A DNA stretch of 44,393 nucleotides from Spirochaetota bacterium (GCA_018263175.1 JADFDB010000004.1:1-44393), one strand, 5' to 3'. Positions 18,823 to 28,679 are shown, numbered from the stretch's first letter. Program-made: numbers and translations. Notes: a model not told the origin generated them from the sequence alone.

Positions 18823-20010
18823 CTAATTTTTTATCATCCGGTTGTATTTTTTTATAAAGGAGACGAGTCCCTCCCCGATTCCCCGCGCCACCTTCTCCTG
18901 ATATGCGGCCTTCGTCAGGTGCTGCGCCTCGCGCGGGTTGGTGATATACCCGATCTCCGCGAGTGCGGCCGGCATCAGTGAGCCGCGAAGAACGAAGAAA
19001 TCGGCCTTTCGCACTCCGCGCGATTTGAATTCGCTTGTCGAGCGGTCGATCCCGGACTGTATGCATTCGGCGAGCAGGGCGCTCTCGCGCTGGATCTGGG
19101 CGGTCAGCATGAAGGCCTCCATGTGCTCGACGTCGTCGTAGCTTTTCCGGTGAGATTTTTCTTCCAGCACCACGACGTTGTTTTCGAGCGCTGCGGTGGC
19201 GCGCGCCTCGTCATTGGACGGGTTCTGGGAAAGGTAATAGGTCTCGAAGCCGGAAATGCGCGGCGAAATGGAGGCATTGACATGGACGCTGATGAACACG
19301 CCGTTCTCTTTTTCGCGGAGGTGGCTGTTGGCGATTTTGGTGCGTGTGGCCAGCTCGATGAATGTGTCCGAGCGCCGTGTGAGCACAATGCTGACGCCCT
19401 TGAGGTTTGACTTGAGGTAGCTCTCGAGCCTTCTGGCCACGCCCAGGGTGATCTTTTTTTCATGCAGCCCCTTCCTCCCGATGGCACCGGGGTCTTTGCC
19501 GCCGTGGCCGGCGTCGATGATGACGAAGCCGATCCTGTCCCGCGCCTCCGGAGCGCCGGCCTTTTCCGGCGGCGCGGCCTCATCGGCCGGGGGCGTCCGG
19601 CGCGGAGCCCGTTCCATCGCTGAAAACACGATGAGCCGATCCTTTCGCGTTACGGCCCCCTCCGGAAAGAAATCCCGCAGAAGATCCTCGGCGAAAGCCG
19701 CGGGGAAGAGAACGTCGCCCGCCCTGCGGAATACCGGACGCGGATATTTTTTAAGGGTGCCGCTGAACAGCGCGGCCGAGAGGCCCGCCTGGTAGACCGC
19801 GGTACGGGTCCCCCGATAGAACCTGCCGCGCTGCGTTATGATATCGAACGAGCTGTCGAGGCCGTCCACGCGGCCCAGGTCCGACAGCGCCACATAATCG
19901 GCCCCATCGATGGTCAGGACCGGGATCGCCCCGTTGTCCGCCGCGGCCTGGGAAAAGATGAATAGAAAAAACAGCGCGAGCGCACACCGGGATTTACCGC
20001 TCTTTTCCAA
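18823..20010 (-). CDS. N-acetylmuramoyl-L-alanine amidase (Amidase_3)
   Basis: IIDAGHGGKDPGAIG, EKKITLGVARRLESYL, FISVHVNAS, LAEIGYITNPREAQ. Confidence 0.95.
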   Translation of the reverse strand: MEKSGKSRCALALFFLFIFSQAAADNGAIPVLTIDGADYVALSDLGRVDGLDSSFDIITQRGRFYRGTRTAVYQAGLSAALFSGTLKKYPRPVFRRAGDVLFPAAFAEDLLRDFFPEGAVTRKDRLIVFSAMERAPRRTPPADEAAPPEKAGAPEARDRIGFVIIDAGHGGKDPGAIGRKGLHEKKITLGVARRLESYLKSNLKGVSIVLTRRSDTFIELATRTKIANSHLREKENGVFISVHVNASISPRISGFETYYLSQNPSNDEARATAALENNVVVLEEKSHRKSYDDVEHMEAFMLTAQIQRESALLAECIQSGIDRSTSEFKSRGVRKADFFVLRGSLMPAALAEIGYITNPREAQHLTKAAYQEKVARGIGEGLVSFIKKYNRMIKN

Positions 20011-20584
20011 AATAGATCCTTGAATAAATCTTCCAGTAGGCGAACGAGGAGATGAAGAGGAACACGAGCACCGCCGCGAGCGAAAGCGCCTGCAGGGTGA
20101 TCCCCCATACGGTGATTCCGGGTTCGAGGATGAAGATAAGTCCGGAGAGGACCATGAGTCCCACCATTATCTTGCCGTAGATGTTCGGGCGCACCTGGAT
20201 GTCCCTGCGTGAGAAGAGGAGGGCGCCGCCGATGACCGCATAGATGTCGCGCGCGAGGATGATGGCGAGCGCCCACGCGGGAAAGCCCTTGTATACGCAC
20301 AGGGCGATGCCGAGCGTGAGCACGGCGAGCTTGTCGGCGAGGGGGTCGATGAACTGGCCGAGCCGCGACACCTGGTTGAGCGTTCGGGCGAGGAATCCGT
20401 CGAAGAAATCCGTTGCCGCAAGGAAGATAAGAAGGGCGATGCCGTAGTAGCGGTATCCGGGGATGCCGTTGACTTTTTCGAGATGGAAGGTGACGGCGAT
20501 AAAGGGGACGAGCAATACCCGCGTCAGCGAGAGGAAATTGGAGATGGTAAAAACCCTGCCGGAAAAAAGCTCTCGTATCTTCAT
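19994..20584 (-). CDS. pgsA: CDP-diacylglycerol--glycerol-3-phosphate 3-phosphatidyltransferase
   Basis: ISNFLSLTRVLLVP, AATDFFDGFLARTLNQVSRLGQFIDPLADK (CDP-alcohol motif). Confidence 0.92.
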   Translation of the reverse strand: MKIRELFSGRVFTISNFLSLTRVLLVPFIAVTFHLEKVNGIPGYRYYGIALLIFLAATDFFDGFLARTLNQVSRLGQFIDPLADKLAVLTLGIALCVYKGFPAWALAIILARDIYAVIGGALLFSRRDIQVRPNIYGKIMVGLMVLSGLIFILEPGITVWGITLQALSLAAVLVFLFISSFAYWKIYSRIYFGKER

Positions 20585-20863
20585 CGTTCCTTCACTCGGC
20601 CTTTGCGGCGGCGCCGGGAAAACGCTTTCGTCGGCGATAAAGCCGCCGTCTCCGCCGCGCCCGGTGCCATGGATCCGCCGGGTGCTGTGCAACTATTTAT
20701 ACGATGAAGGCATTCAGTCAAGAGAATTTCCCGGCCTGAATAATAATGCTTGACGAATGCCGGAGGCTTATTTCAGATACTCCAGTATCTTACTGCCGCG
20801 CGGCTTTTCGTGACTACCTCGGTTGCTGGAGCGGCATGTACTCATTGATATTGCGGGACGGCG

Positions 20864-21901
20864 ATGCAGGACCAACCTCAATCACACGACGAAAGGGAAA
20901 AGGCCCGTTTCGATTTTACCTATTTCAGGCCGGTGGGCAGGATTGCGCTCATTTTCTTCGTGGGGCTTTCCTTCTACCTGTTCGTGTCCACGATCACGCT
21001 GTTGCTCCTCACCAAGCCCGACCGCGAGGTGAAGGTGCCGGACGTCGTCGGCAGACAGTTCGTCGACGTGGTAAACGGGCTGGTGCGCAAGGGGTTCAAG
21101 CCGGAGGTCAGGTTCCAGGAGGTCTATGACATCACGAACGGCACCGTCCTCGGCCAGTATCCTGAGGGGGGCGAGATCGTCTACGAGGGCGGGGCGCTGA
21201 AGCTTTTGGTCAGCAGAAGTGTGCTCTACGTGGACGTACCAAATCTCACCGGCATAGAGCTTCCGTTCGCCGTCAACAAGCTCAAGAACCTTCACAGCCA
21301 CAACCGGTCGGTGTCACTGGCCACCGGAGCGATAACCTACATACCCTCCGATAAAACGGCCGAAAACATAGTTCTGGACCAGAGTCCTAAGGCGGGAGAC
21401 CGCGTTACCCCCGACCGCCGCGTGAATATTCTCGTGTCGGCCGGCAAAATCGAGGGAGACCTGCTGATGCCCGACGTTGCCGGGCAGTCCGTCGACCTCT
21501 GTCTCGACCTGCTTCTTTCAAAGGGTCTGTCGGTCGAGGAAGAGGTTGTCGAAACGGGCCTGCCCGAACGAAGCGGCCTGGTCGAATCCCAGAGGCCGGA
21601 AAAGGGCGCCGCGGTCAAGCGCGGCGATGCGGTCAGGATCAAGGTGTCGTACTACAAGCCGGTGGAACAGATGTATCGCGCCTACGAGCGCGTTCAGTAC
21701 GAAGTGTCGAAGGGCGACGATCCCGGCCTGTATGAGGCCTATGTGGAAGATGACAGTCCGCGGCGCATAGTGTATTCGCGCATGATGCAGCCCGGGCAGA
21801 AGATGGATTTCGCGTTCCACCGGAACGGAAACGCGCGCGTCCTTATCGTGTATAATAAAAAGAACGTCAAAACACTGCGGTTCAATGCCGACGAGTTCTG
21901 A
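20864..21901 (+). CDS. Single-TM protein with multiple PASTA domains, no kinase domain
   Basis: TM FFVGLSFYLFVSTITLLLL; repeated VPDVVGR / VPNLTGI / MPDVAGQ PASTA starts. Confidence 0.9.
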   Translation: MQDQPQSHDEREKARFDFTYFRPVGRIALIFFVGLSFYLFVSTITLLLLTKPDREVKVPDVVGRQFVDVVNGLVRKGFKPEVRFQEVYDITNGTVLGQYPEGGEIVYEGGALKLLVSRSVLYVDVPNLTGIELPFAVNKLKNLHSHNRSVSLATGAITYIPSDKTAENIVLDQSPKAGDRVTPDRRVNILVSAGKIEGDLLMPDVAGQSVDLCLDLLLSKGLSVEEEVVETGLPERSGLVESQRPEKGAAVKRGDAVRIKVSYYKPVEQMYRAYERVQYEVSKGDDPGLYEAYVEDDSPRRIVYSRMMQPGQKMDFAFHRNGNARVLIVYNKKNVKTLRFNADEF

Positions 21902-22574
21902 CAACGGCATTCTCCTCTCGCCTTCGATAATCGCCTCGGACCTCTCCACGATGGGGCGCGACGTCGCAGCCTTCGATCCCGCGGCCTTCGACCTCCTGCA
22001 CCTCGACGTGATGGACGGGAACTTCGTTCCCAACCTCACCTTCGGGCCGGGGTATATAAAGAGCCTCAAGGCGCACACCGCCATACCGTTCGACATACAC
22101 CTCATGATCGAGCGCCCGGAGCTCTCCCTGGAGAGCTACCTGGATCTGGCCCCCTGGTGCGTGACGATACACTATGAGTCGACAAGGTTCCCGTCGAGGC
22201 TGCTGCAGATCATCCGCCGCGCCGGTGTGCGCGCCGGCCTTTCGGTCAACCCGGCCACCCCGCTCGAGGCGATCCATGATCTCTGTTCCGAGTGCGACCT
22301 GGTTCTTGTCATGTCGGTGGACCCTGGATTTTACGGCCAGCCCTTCATGACCGCCGCGCTCGACCGTATCAGGCGCCTGCGCGAATATCTCGATGCGCTC
22401 CGGGGCGGCTCATCCACGCTCATTCAGGTGGACGGCGGTATATCGATGAAGAACATCGCATCGGTGGCGGGTGCGGGCGCGCGCATAATCGTGGCCGGGA
22501 ATGCCGTATTCGGCGCGGACGATCCGAACCGCGCGGCCCTGGATCTCAAACGGGCGGCGCGGAACGATCAATAA
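21885..22574 (+). CDS. rpe: Ribulose-phosphate 3-epimerase
   Basis: LSPSIIASDLSTMG, LHLDVMDGNFVPNLTFGP, DLVLVMSVDPGFYGQPF, QVDGGI. Confidence 0.96.
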   Translation: MPTSSDNGILLSPSIIASDLSTMGRDVAAFDPAAFDLLHLDVMDGNFVPNLTFGPGYIKSLKAHTAIPFDIHLMIERPELSLESYLDLAPWCVTIHYESTRFPSRLLQIIRRAGVRAGLSVNPATPLEAIHDLCSECDLVLVMSVDPGFYGQPFMTAALDRIRRLREYLDALRGGSSTLIQVDGGISMKNIASVAGAGARIIVAGNAVFGADDPNRAALDLKRAARNDQ

Positions 22575-22676
22575 TAAGCCGTGGGCAATAGCGGGCGGCC
22601 CTGCCGGTGAAACGCCGGAAAACCTTCGGCGAAGCGTCAATAATGTACGCTGCGCGGGCGGTCCGGTCATTTTGTA

Positions 22677-22704
22677 TTGACAAAAATCGGGCGGGGGAAA
22701 TAAT
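22677..22704 (+). promoter_or_regulatory. Sigma70-like promoter upstream of rpsP operon
   Basis: TTGACA - 16 nt - AATAAT, about 30 bp before the GTG start of rpsP. Confidence 0.5.
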
Positions 22705-22734
22705 CATCCCCTAATCTTCTCAGGAGGTAGCGGT

Positions 22735-22998
22735 GTGTCGGTAAAGATTCGGTTGCAGAGAGTTGGAACCAAGAAAAAGCCCTTTTACCGGGTGGTTGTG
22801 GTTGATGAGCGCAAGCGCAGGGACGGCGTGGCGATAGAAAACCTCGGGCAGTACCAGCCTGTTTCCGCTGGAAATCAGTTCGCAGTCGACGAGACCAGGG
22901 TCATCGACTGGTTAAAAAAAGGGGCACAGCCGACCGCGACGATCGCGAGGCTCTTGAAAAAAACCGGAGTGTGGCGGAAATTCAAGAGCGCGGAGTAA
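22735..22998 (+). CDS. rpsP: Ribosomal protein bS16 (GTG start)
   Basis: SVKIRLQRVGTKKKPFYRVVVVDERKRRDG; AGGAGG upstream. Confidence 0.97.
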   Translation: MSVKIRLQRVGTKKKPFYRVVVVDERKRRDGVAIENLGQYQPVSAGNQFAVDETRVIDWLKKGAQPTATIARLLKKTGVWRKFKSAE

Positions 22999-23013
22999 AC
23001 CCTGGAGGCCGGA

Positions 23014-23250
23014 ATGAACTATAAGGACCTGGTGGAATACATGGTAAAGTCCCTGGTGGACCACCCCGGCGAGGTGCAGATCCGGGAGGTCGAAGGAGAG
23101 AAATCCACCATCCTCGAGCTCAAGGTCACCAAAGAGGACATTGGAAAGGTCATAGGGAAACACGGCCGCATTGCGCGGGCCATACGGACGATCATCAACG
23201 CTTCGGCCACCAAATCCGGGAAGAGGGTAGTGCTGGAAATACTTGATTGA
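23014..23250 (+). CDS. khpA: KH-domain RNA-binding protein (KhpA-like)
   Basis: EDIGKVIGKHGRIARAIRTIINA KH motif; between rpsP and rimM. Confidence 0.92.
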   Translation: MNYKDLVEYMVKSLVDHPGEVQIREVEGEKSTILELKVTKEDIGKVIGKHGRIARAIRTIINASATKSGKRVVLEILD

Positions 23251-23771
23251 GCGATTCCCATATCAGAATAGCGAAGATCGCGGGTGCTCACGGGCTTAAA
23301 GGGCGCCTTAAAATTGCTCTTATATCCGACATCGTCGAGCGTTTTTCTCCGGGAAATCAGGTATATCTTGAAAAGGGACCGCTCCACACGGCGTACACCA
23401 TACGGGAGTTTCAGCCTGTCGACGGGAAAACGGCGCTGCTTTACCTGTCGGGTATCGATGACAGAGACGCGGCACTCGCCATGCGGGGGCTCGATCTCTT
23501 TATCACCCGCGAAGAGGCGGAGAGAACGAGGGATTTGCTGGACGAAGATTCCTTTTATTATTATGATATTATCGGGTGTGAGGTATACAGAAACGAGCGG
23601 CACTTCGGCCGGGTGATGGATGTCGTTTCCGGCGGCGCCGGCGAGCTGCTCGTAATTCTCGATTCCGACGGTCGCGAGCATCTTGTCCCGTTTGTCGGCG
23701 CGATGGTCGATACGAAGGGAATCAAATCGAGAAGGATCGATATCGATCCCGTGGAAGGGCTTCTGGACTGA
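23247..23771 (+). CDS. rimM: Ribosome maturation factor (TTG start)
   Basis: IAKIAGAHGLKGRLKI; C-terminal PRC-barrel; position in operon. Confidence 0.92.
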   Translation: MSDSHIRIAKIAGAHGLKGRLKIALISDIVERFSPGNQVYLEKGPLHTAYTIREFQPVDGKTALLYLSGIDDRDAALAMRGLDLFITREEAERTRDLLDEDSFYYYDIIGCEVYRNERHFGRVMDVVSGGAGELLVILDSDGREHLVPFVGAMVDTKGIKSRRIDIDPVEGLLD

Positions 23772-23813
23772 CGGGATGCCTCGAAATTATGTGAGGATGA
23801 TGGCCGGTCGTCA

Positions 23814-24521
23814 GTGACAGCGGTAAAAATCATAACCCTTTTCCCCGAGTTTTTTAACAGCCCTCTCTCGACGGGGCTCCTGGGCAGGGCGATACAGACG
23901 GACCTTATACGCGTAGACGTGGTGGACCTGCGTGATTTTGCCGAAAACCGCTACCGCCAGTGCGATGATTATCCGTACGGCGGAGGAAGCGGCATGGTGT
24001 TGATGCCGGGCCCGCTTTTCCGGGCCATCTCGTCCGCCAGGGACGAGGATACGAGGGTGCTTCTTACCAGCGCCTCCGGAACGCTGCTCACGCAGGATCT
24101 CGTAAAGCGGCTCGCGTGTGAAAAAGAGCTCTGCATCGTCTGCGGGCATTACGAGGGCGTGGACCAGCGCGTCGTCGAACGGTTTGTGGATTATGAGATT
24201 TCCGTCGGCGACTACGTGCTCTCCGGCGGAGAGTATGCGGCCCTTGCGATCGTCGACGCGGTCGCGCGATATATACCGGGCTTTATGTCGAACAGCGAGT
24301 CGCTCGTCGAGGAGAGTTTTGAGGACGGCCTGCTGGAGTACCCGCACTATACGCGGCCGGCTGAGATCGATGGGCTCGCGGTGCCGGACGTGCTGCTGAG
24401 CGGTGATCACGCGAGAATACGGCTCTGGCGCCATGAACAGCGAATTGAGAAAACCAGAAGGCTCCGGCCCGATCTGTATAAACGATATTGTGAAAGCGAG
24501 GATAAAGGAGAAGAGCGATGA
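23814..24521 (+). CDS. trmD: tRNA (guanine-N1)-methyltransferase
   Basis: [40 protein letters not shown]. Confidence 0.97.
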   Translation: MTAVKIITLFPEFFNSPLSTGLLGRAIQTDLIRVDVVDLRDFAENRYRQCDDYPYGGGSGMVLMPGPLFRAISSARDEDTRVLLTSASGTLLTQDLVKRLACEKELCIVCGHYEGVDQRVVERFVDYEISVGDYVLSGGEYAALAIVDAVARYIPGFMSNSESLVEESFEDGLLEYPHYTRPAEIDGLAVPDVLLSGDHARIRLWRHEQRIEKTRRLRPDLYKRYCESEDKGEER

Positions 24522-24949
24522 ATATACTGGAGTCCGTCAAAAAAGAAATCATGCCGCCTGAGCGTCCCCTGAACTTCGAGGTCGGGGACACCGTCAAAGT
24601 GCACTACAAGATCGTGGAGGGTAATCGCGAGCGCATTCAGGTGTTCGAGGGAATAGTCATCGCGATCAACAACAAGGGGGTCGGCAAGAGCTTCACCGTG
24701 CGCCGCATTTCCTACGACGTCGGCGTCGAGAGGGTTTTCCCGCTCTATTCGGCCCGCATCGCCAAGGTCGAACCCACCCGCAAGGGCAAGATCCGGCGTG
24801 CCAAGCTGTACTTCCTGCGCGAGCGAACCGGAAAATCGGCCAAACTCAAGGAGAAGCGCGTCGCCCGCGGGAAATCCGCAACGACCGTGGTGGAAGTGCC
24901 CGCCACTACCGAGGTCGCGCCTGAAACCAGGGAACCCGAAAACGCCTGA
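24518..24949 (+). CDS. rplS: Ribosomal protein bL19
   Basis: [43 protein letters not shown]; 4-nt overlap with trmD. Confidence 0.96.
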   Translation: MNILESVKKEIMPPERPLNFEVGDTVKVHYKIVEGNRERIQVFEGIVIAINNKGVGKSFTVRRISYDVGVERVFPLYSARIAKVEPTRKGKIRRAKLYFLRERTGKSAKLKEKRVARGKSATTVVEVPATTEVAPETREPENA

Positions 24950-24980
24950 TTCGTCCGACGGCTCTTCCCCGTCTTCCCGC

Positions 24981-25640
24981 CTGCCGTCATTCGGCATTGA
25001 GCGGGAACTGGTCGAGCAGGGCTACCGGCGTATAGCCGGTGTCGATGAAGTCGGCCGGGGTGCACTCGCGGGGCCCCTCTGCGTCGGTCTCGTGATTTAC
25101 CCGCCGGAGATAATCGCCGGCCCGCCGGCGGGCCTGCTCTCGTCCGTCAACGATTCCAAAAAGCTGACCCATCCCGCGCGCCGGCGTGCCTCCGGGCACA
25201 TCCACCAGGGCGCCGCGTCTATCCATACCGCCATGGCCTCCCACAGAACCGTCGACCGGCTTAATGTCAACGGCGCCACCGAATACCTGCTTGCCAAAAT
25301 CATAGCCAACCTGGCCGAGCCGCCGGACGTCGTCATCATGGACGGCCGTTTCTCCTTCTCTCCCGGCATGCGCTTTATCGCGGTCAGGGGAGGGGATTCG
25401 CGCTCCATCAGCATCGCCTCCGCGTCGATCGAGGCGAAGATACGCCGGGATGCCATACTCGATGAATTTGATTTGCTCTATCCCGGCTATGGCTTTAAAA
25501 GGAATAAAGGCTACGGGACGCTCGAACACAGGGAATCCATCGGACGTATCGGCCCATCGCCGGTGCACCGCCGCAGTTTCGCCCCCCTGCGGGACATGGC
25601 GTGCCGTGAAGACCTTTTCGTGGGCCATGAGGATCGATAA
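24981..25640 (+). CDS. rnhB: Ribonuclease HII (start codon uncertain, see findings)
   Basis: IAGVDEVGRGALAGPL, NDSKKLTHPARR, IDNC-like IIMDGRF, DSRSISIASASIEAKIRRD. Confidence 0.88.
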   Translation: MPSFGIERELVEQGYRRIAGVDEVGRGALAGPLCVGLVIYPPEIIAGPPAGLLSSVNDSKKLTHPARRRASGHIHQGAASIHTAMASHRTVDRLNVNGATEYLLAKIIANLAEPPDVVIMDGRFSFSPGMRFIAVRGGDSRSISIASASIEAKIRRDAILDEFDLLYPGYGFKRNKGYGTLEHRESIGRIGPSPVHRRSFAPLRDMACREDLFVGHEDR

Positions 25641-26709
25641 CGCCGCTACCATTACCCTGACCGGAAAGGGAGGCCTTGCGGAGGCTTTCCGGAGCCTGAA
25701 AAAGGGCGGTGAAGTCGGCGCCAGAATCGTCGAGCGTATCGACTCCCACCAGGCAGTCATTGAGGTGGCGGGCCGGCGTATGACGGCGGGCTTTGTGCGG
25801 GGGCTCCCTGCGTCGAATTTTATGACGCTCGTGCTCGAAAAAAGGAGCGGTTCGACCCTGATGTTCAGGCTCGCGACGGCCGATCCTCAGGCCGCGGGGC
25901 GGGAGCGTCTTATGGGGTATACCGCCTTTGACCGGGCCGATATCGCCAGAATTCCCTTCGCCCGCGCGTCGGCCGAAGGGATTTCGGGCGTATATGCGTA
26001 CAACAGCCTGCTCTTCAGGCTGGCCGGCGGGGCCGAGAAAAAGGGAGCGATGGCGGACGTGTTGAACGCGCTTGCCGCCAGGGGTGTAAAAAAAGAGCAA
26101 TTGTTGTTTTTTTCTTTCCTTTTTTCGGATTATGAAGGTATTAATCTAAATTGTCTCATCTCCGTCCTCGCAATATCGGACAGGGAGGGGCGGCGGCGGC
26201 ACAATCAGTCCTTAAAAAGCTTTGTTGACGACGCGCGTTCCGGCGCGGAATTGGACGAAGTGCTCGACGCGGTAGATGACCTCGCCGGGGACAATCCGGA
26301 CGGGGCAGAGTTCTTGCGGCAATTGCTTCTGTCCCTGCGCGGGGACGGAAAAACGGCTGATCTACAGGCCAGACACGGCGTGTTGTATCATTTTGACGAT
26401 GCTTTCAAGGAAGTGCTCTATATAGGAAGTGCGGACGCCATTGTGGCCGTGGTGGATTTTTCGAAGGCGGGACGCGTGGAGGTCCTTGCGAAGGATCGTG
26501 ATGGCCGGATACGCATCGACGTTTATTGCGAAAGCGAAGCCGTTCGCGAGGAATTGAGCGCAGGGGCGGAGCGCCTGGCCGCGATGATAGGTGAAGCGCT
26601 CGGCCGGGACTGTTCGATTTCGGTGGGCACCAGCGCTCAGGCCGTATCGGACATTCGCGCGCTCGGAGCGCTTCTTTCGCAGGGAGGCGGGTTCGATGCG
26701 CGGGTCTAA
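25627..26709 (+). CDS. FliK/YlqG-like protein (putative hook-length-control C-terminal domain)
   Basis: MRIDNAATITL start; C-terminal FliK-like RIRIDVYCESEAVREELSAGAERLAAMIGEALGRDCSISV; synteny directly upstream of an FlhB-C-like gene. Confidence 0.55.
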   Translation: MRIDNAATITLTGKGGLAEAFRSLKKGGEVGARIVERIDSHQAVIEVAGRRMTAGFVRGLPASNFMTLVLEKRSGSTLMFRLATADPQAAGRERLMGYTAFDRADIARIPFARASAEGISGVYAYNSLLFRLAGGAEKKGAMADVLNALAARGVKKEQLLFFSFLFSDYEGINLNCLISVLAISDREGRRRHNQSLKSFVDDARSGAELDEVLDAVDDLAGDNPDGAEFLRQLLLSLRGDGKTADLQARHGVLYHFDDAFKEVLYIGSADAIVAVVDFSKAGRVEVLAKDRDGRIRIDVYCESEAVREELSAGAERLAAMIGEALGRDCSISVGTSAQAVSDIRALGALLSQGGGFDARV

Positions 26710-26992
26710 GAGGGCCGAAAAACTGAGCATAGCCCTGGCCTATGCTCCGACCGACGGGGCCCCGCGCGTTCTGGCGAGCGCACGGGGGTACCTGGCCGAA
26801 CGGCTGGAGAGGATGGCGCGGGAACACGGCATCGAGGTATACAGCGACGCGGATCTCGCCGGCGCGCTTTCGGCCCTGAACACGGGCAGCCTTGTGCCGC
26901 CGGGGCTTTATCGGGCGGTTGCGGAAGTGTTGGCATACTGCTATACTATTAATGAGCGCTTGAAAGAAAAATTGGCGGAACAAGGGAATTAG
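26696..26992 (+). CDS. FlhB cytoplasmic-domain homologue (FhlB/YlqH-like)
   Basis: IALAYAPTDGAPRVLASARGYLAERLERMAREHGIEVYSDADLAGALSALNTGSLVPPGLYRAVAEVLAYCY matches the FlhB C-terminal pattern without TM helices. Confidence 0.85.
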   Translation: MRGSKRAEKLSIALAYAPTDGAPRVLASARGYLAERLERMAREHGIEVYSDADLAGALSALNTGSLVPPGLYRAVAEVLAYCYTINERLKEKLAEQGN

Positions 26993-26995
26993 AGA

Positions 26996-28186
26996 ATGGC
27001 GGGAACCATAAAGAAAATCCCGGTTGAGGATCTCAAGCCGGGCATGCGGTTTGACAAACCGGTCTACATCGACAGCAGCAACATGCTCGTAGGCGCGAAC
27101 GTCACCATAAAAGAGAGCGACATAAAACGGCTGATGAAGTGGGGCATCAGCGAAATTGAAACGATGGGCAGCCTCGCCTCGAGCGAAGACGACATGCGCT
27201 TCGCCCAGAAAATAGACGCGTCGATTTCCGCCGACGCGAAGAAAATCGTCGACCAGTACAGCCTTCTGCTCCTCAAGCGCAAGGAATTGATGGACGTGCA
27301 TCGCGAGGCCTGCCGCGTGGTGGGGGACGTTTACAGCGCGATCAAGAACGACGAAATGTTCACCACCGATTCGATCGAAGACGCGTCGAAGAATATAATC
27401 AGGCTCATGGAAGAGGACAACAATATCGTCCTGTTCCTCTATGGGCTCGAGGAAGGCAAAAACTATCTGGTGGCGCATTCGGTCAACGTCACCTTCTATT
27501 CACTTCTCATCGGCACGGCGCTCAAGTACACTCCGGACAAGCTTCGCGAGCTCGCCCTCGGCACGCTTCTTATCGACGCGGGTATGGTGAAGATGCCGGC
27601 GTATATAGCGTACAAGCAGTCGAATCTGAGCGACCACGAGTTCAACCTCATCAAGACGCACCCTCTGCATGGATACCGGCTCATCAAACAGCTTGGCAAA
27701 ATCCGCGAAAAGAGCGCGCTGGTCGGCCTGCAGCACCACGAGTATTTCGACGGAAAGGGATACCCCCGCAGCCTCAATGGAAACCAGATAGACGAATACG
27801 CGCGCATAGCCGCCATCGCCGACTCGTACGAGGCACAGATCTCGAGTCGGAGCTATCGGGAGAAGCAGTCATTCTATCACGCCATGAAAAACCTCCTTTC
27901 GAGCGGGGTCAACAGGTTCGATCCGGTTATTCTTCGCGTCTTCCTTTCGAAAATGTCGGTTTATCCGATCGGTTCGCTGGTTGAGCTTAATGACGGCAGC
28001 GTGGGCCTCGTAATCGGCTCGGTGTCCAAGAAACCGCTGCGCCCCATCATCAAGCTGATATTCGACAGCGAAAAAAACAGGCTTTCCGATCTCATCATCA
28101 TCAACCTGCTCGAGGAAACCGCGCTTTTCGTGAACCGTGTACTTGACGAAAAGGAGGCCGGTGTAAGCCTCCTCGACGTCCTCTGA
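26996..28186 (+). CDS. HD-GYP-like protein with degenerate HD motif
   Basis: AHSVNVTFYSLLIG, LIDAGMVKMP (canonical LHDIGKIxIP), HHEYFDGKGYPR, IAAIADSYEAQ. Confidence 0.85.
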   Translation: MAGTIKKIPVEDLKPGMRFDKPVYIDSSNMLVGANVTIKESDIKRLMKWGISEIETMGSLASSEDDMRFAQKIDASISADAKKIVDQYSLLLLKRKELMDVHREACRVVGDVYSAIKNDEMFTTDSIEDASKNIIRLMEEDNNIVLFLYGLEEGKNYLVAHSVNVTFYSLLIGTALKYTPDKLRELALGTLLIDAGMVKMPAYIAYKQSNLSDHEFNLIKTHPLHGYRLIKQLGKIREKSALVGLQHHEYFDGKGYPRSLNGNQIDEYARIAAIADSYEAQISSRSYREKQSFYHAMKNLLSSGVNRFDPVILRVFLSKMSVYPIGSLVELNDGSVGLVIGSVSKKPLRPIIKLIFDSEKNRLSDLIIINLLEETALFVNRVLDEKEAGVSLLDVL

Positions 28187-28194
28187 CCCGCCCG

Positions 28195-28557
28195 GTGGAA
28201 CACCGTAATTTCAGGCAGATCGGAGCCGGGGGGGAAGAGCGTGCGGCCCTGTTCCTTGAGGAGCGGGGTTTCGCCATCCTCGAACGGAACTACCGCTACG
28301 GCAAAGCGGGCGAAATCGACCTTATCGTCCGCAGGGACAAGCTCGTGGTCTTCGTGGAGGTGAAAAGCCGGAACACCCCCGTCTATGGAGGCCCCCTCTA
28401 CGCCATAAACGAACGGAAAAAACGCACTCTCCGGCTCGTCGCCTCGCACTACCTTTCCGCACGCCCGGCCCTGAACACCAAAAACATCACTTTCAGGTTC
28501 GATATGATCGCCGTTTACGGAGAGGCCGTAGAATGGATTGAGGATATTCTGCGCTGA
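28195..28557 (+). CDS. YraN family (UPF0102) endonuclease-like protein (GTG start)
   Basis: GAGGEERAALFLEERGFAILERNYRYGKAGEIDLIVRRDKLVVFVEVKSR. Confidence 0.93.
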   Translation: MEHRNFRQIGAGGEERAALFLEERGFAILERNYRYGKAGEIDLIVRRDKLVVFVEVKSRNTPVYGGPLYAINERKKRTLRLVASHYLSARPALNTKNITFRFDMIAVYGEAVEWIEDILR

Positions 28558-28679
28558 CCGCCCCCTCCCGAAACAAAAAACGCTCATGATTCGCCTTCCG
28601 CATTCCGATAGGTAAAGATGAGGTCCAAAAACCCGTTCATGGAGGAACGGGCGACCTTAAATGCAAGGAGTGCACCAAT

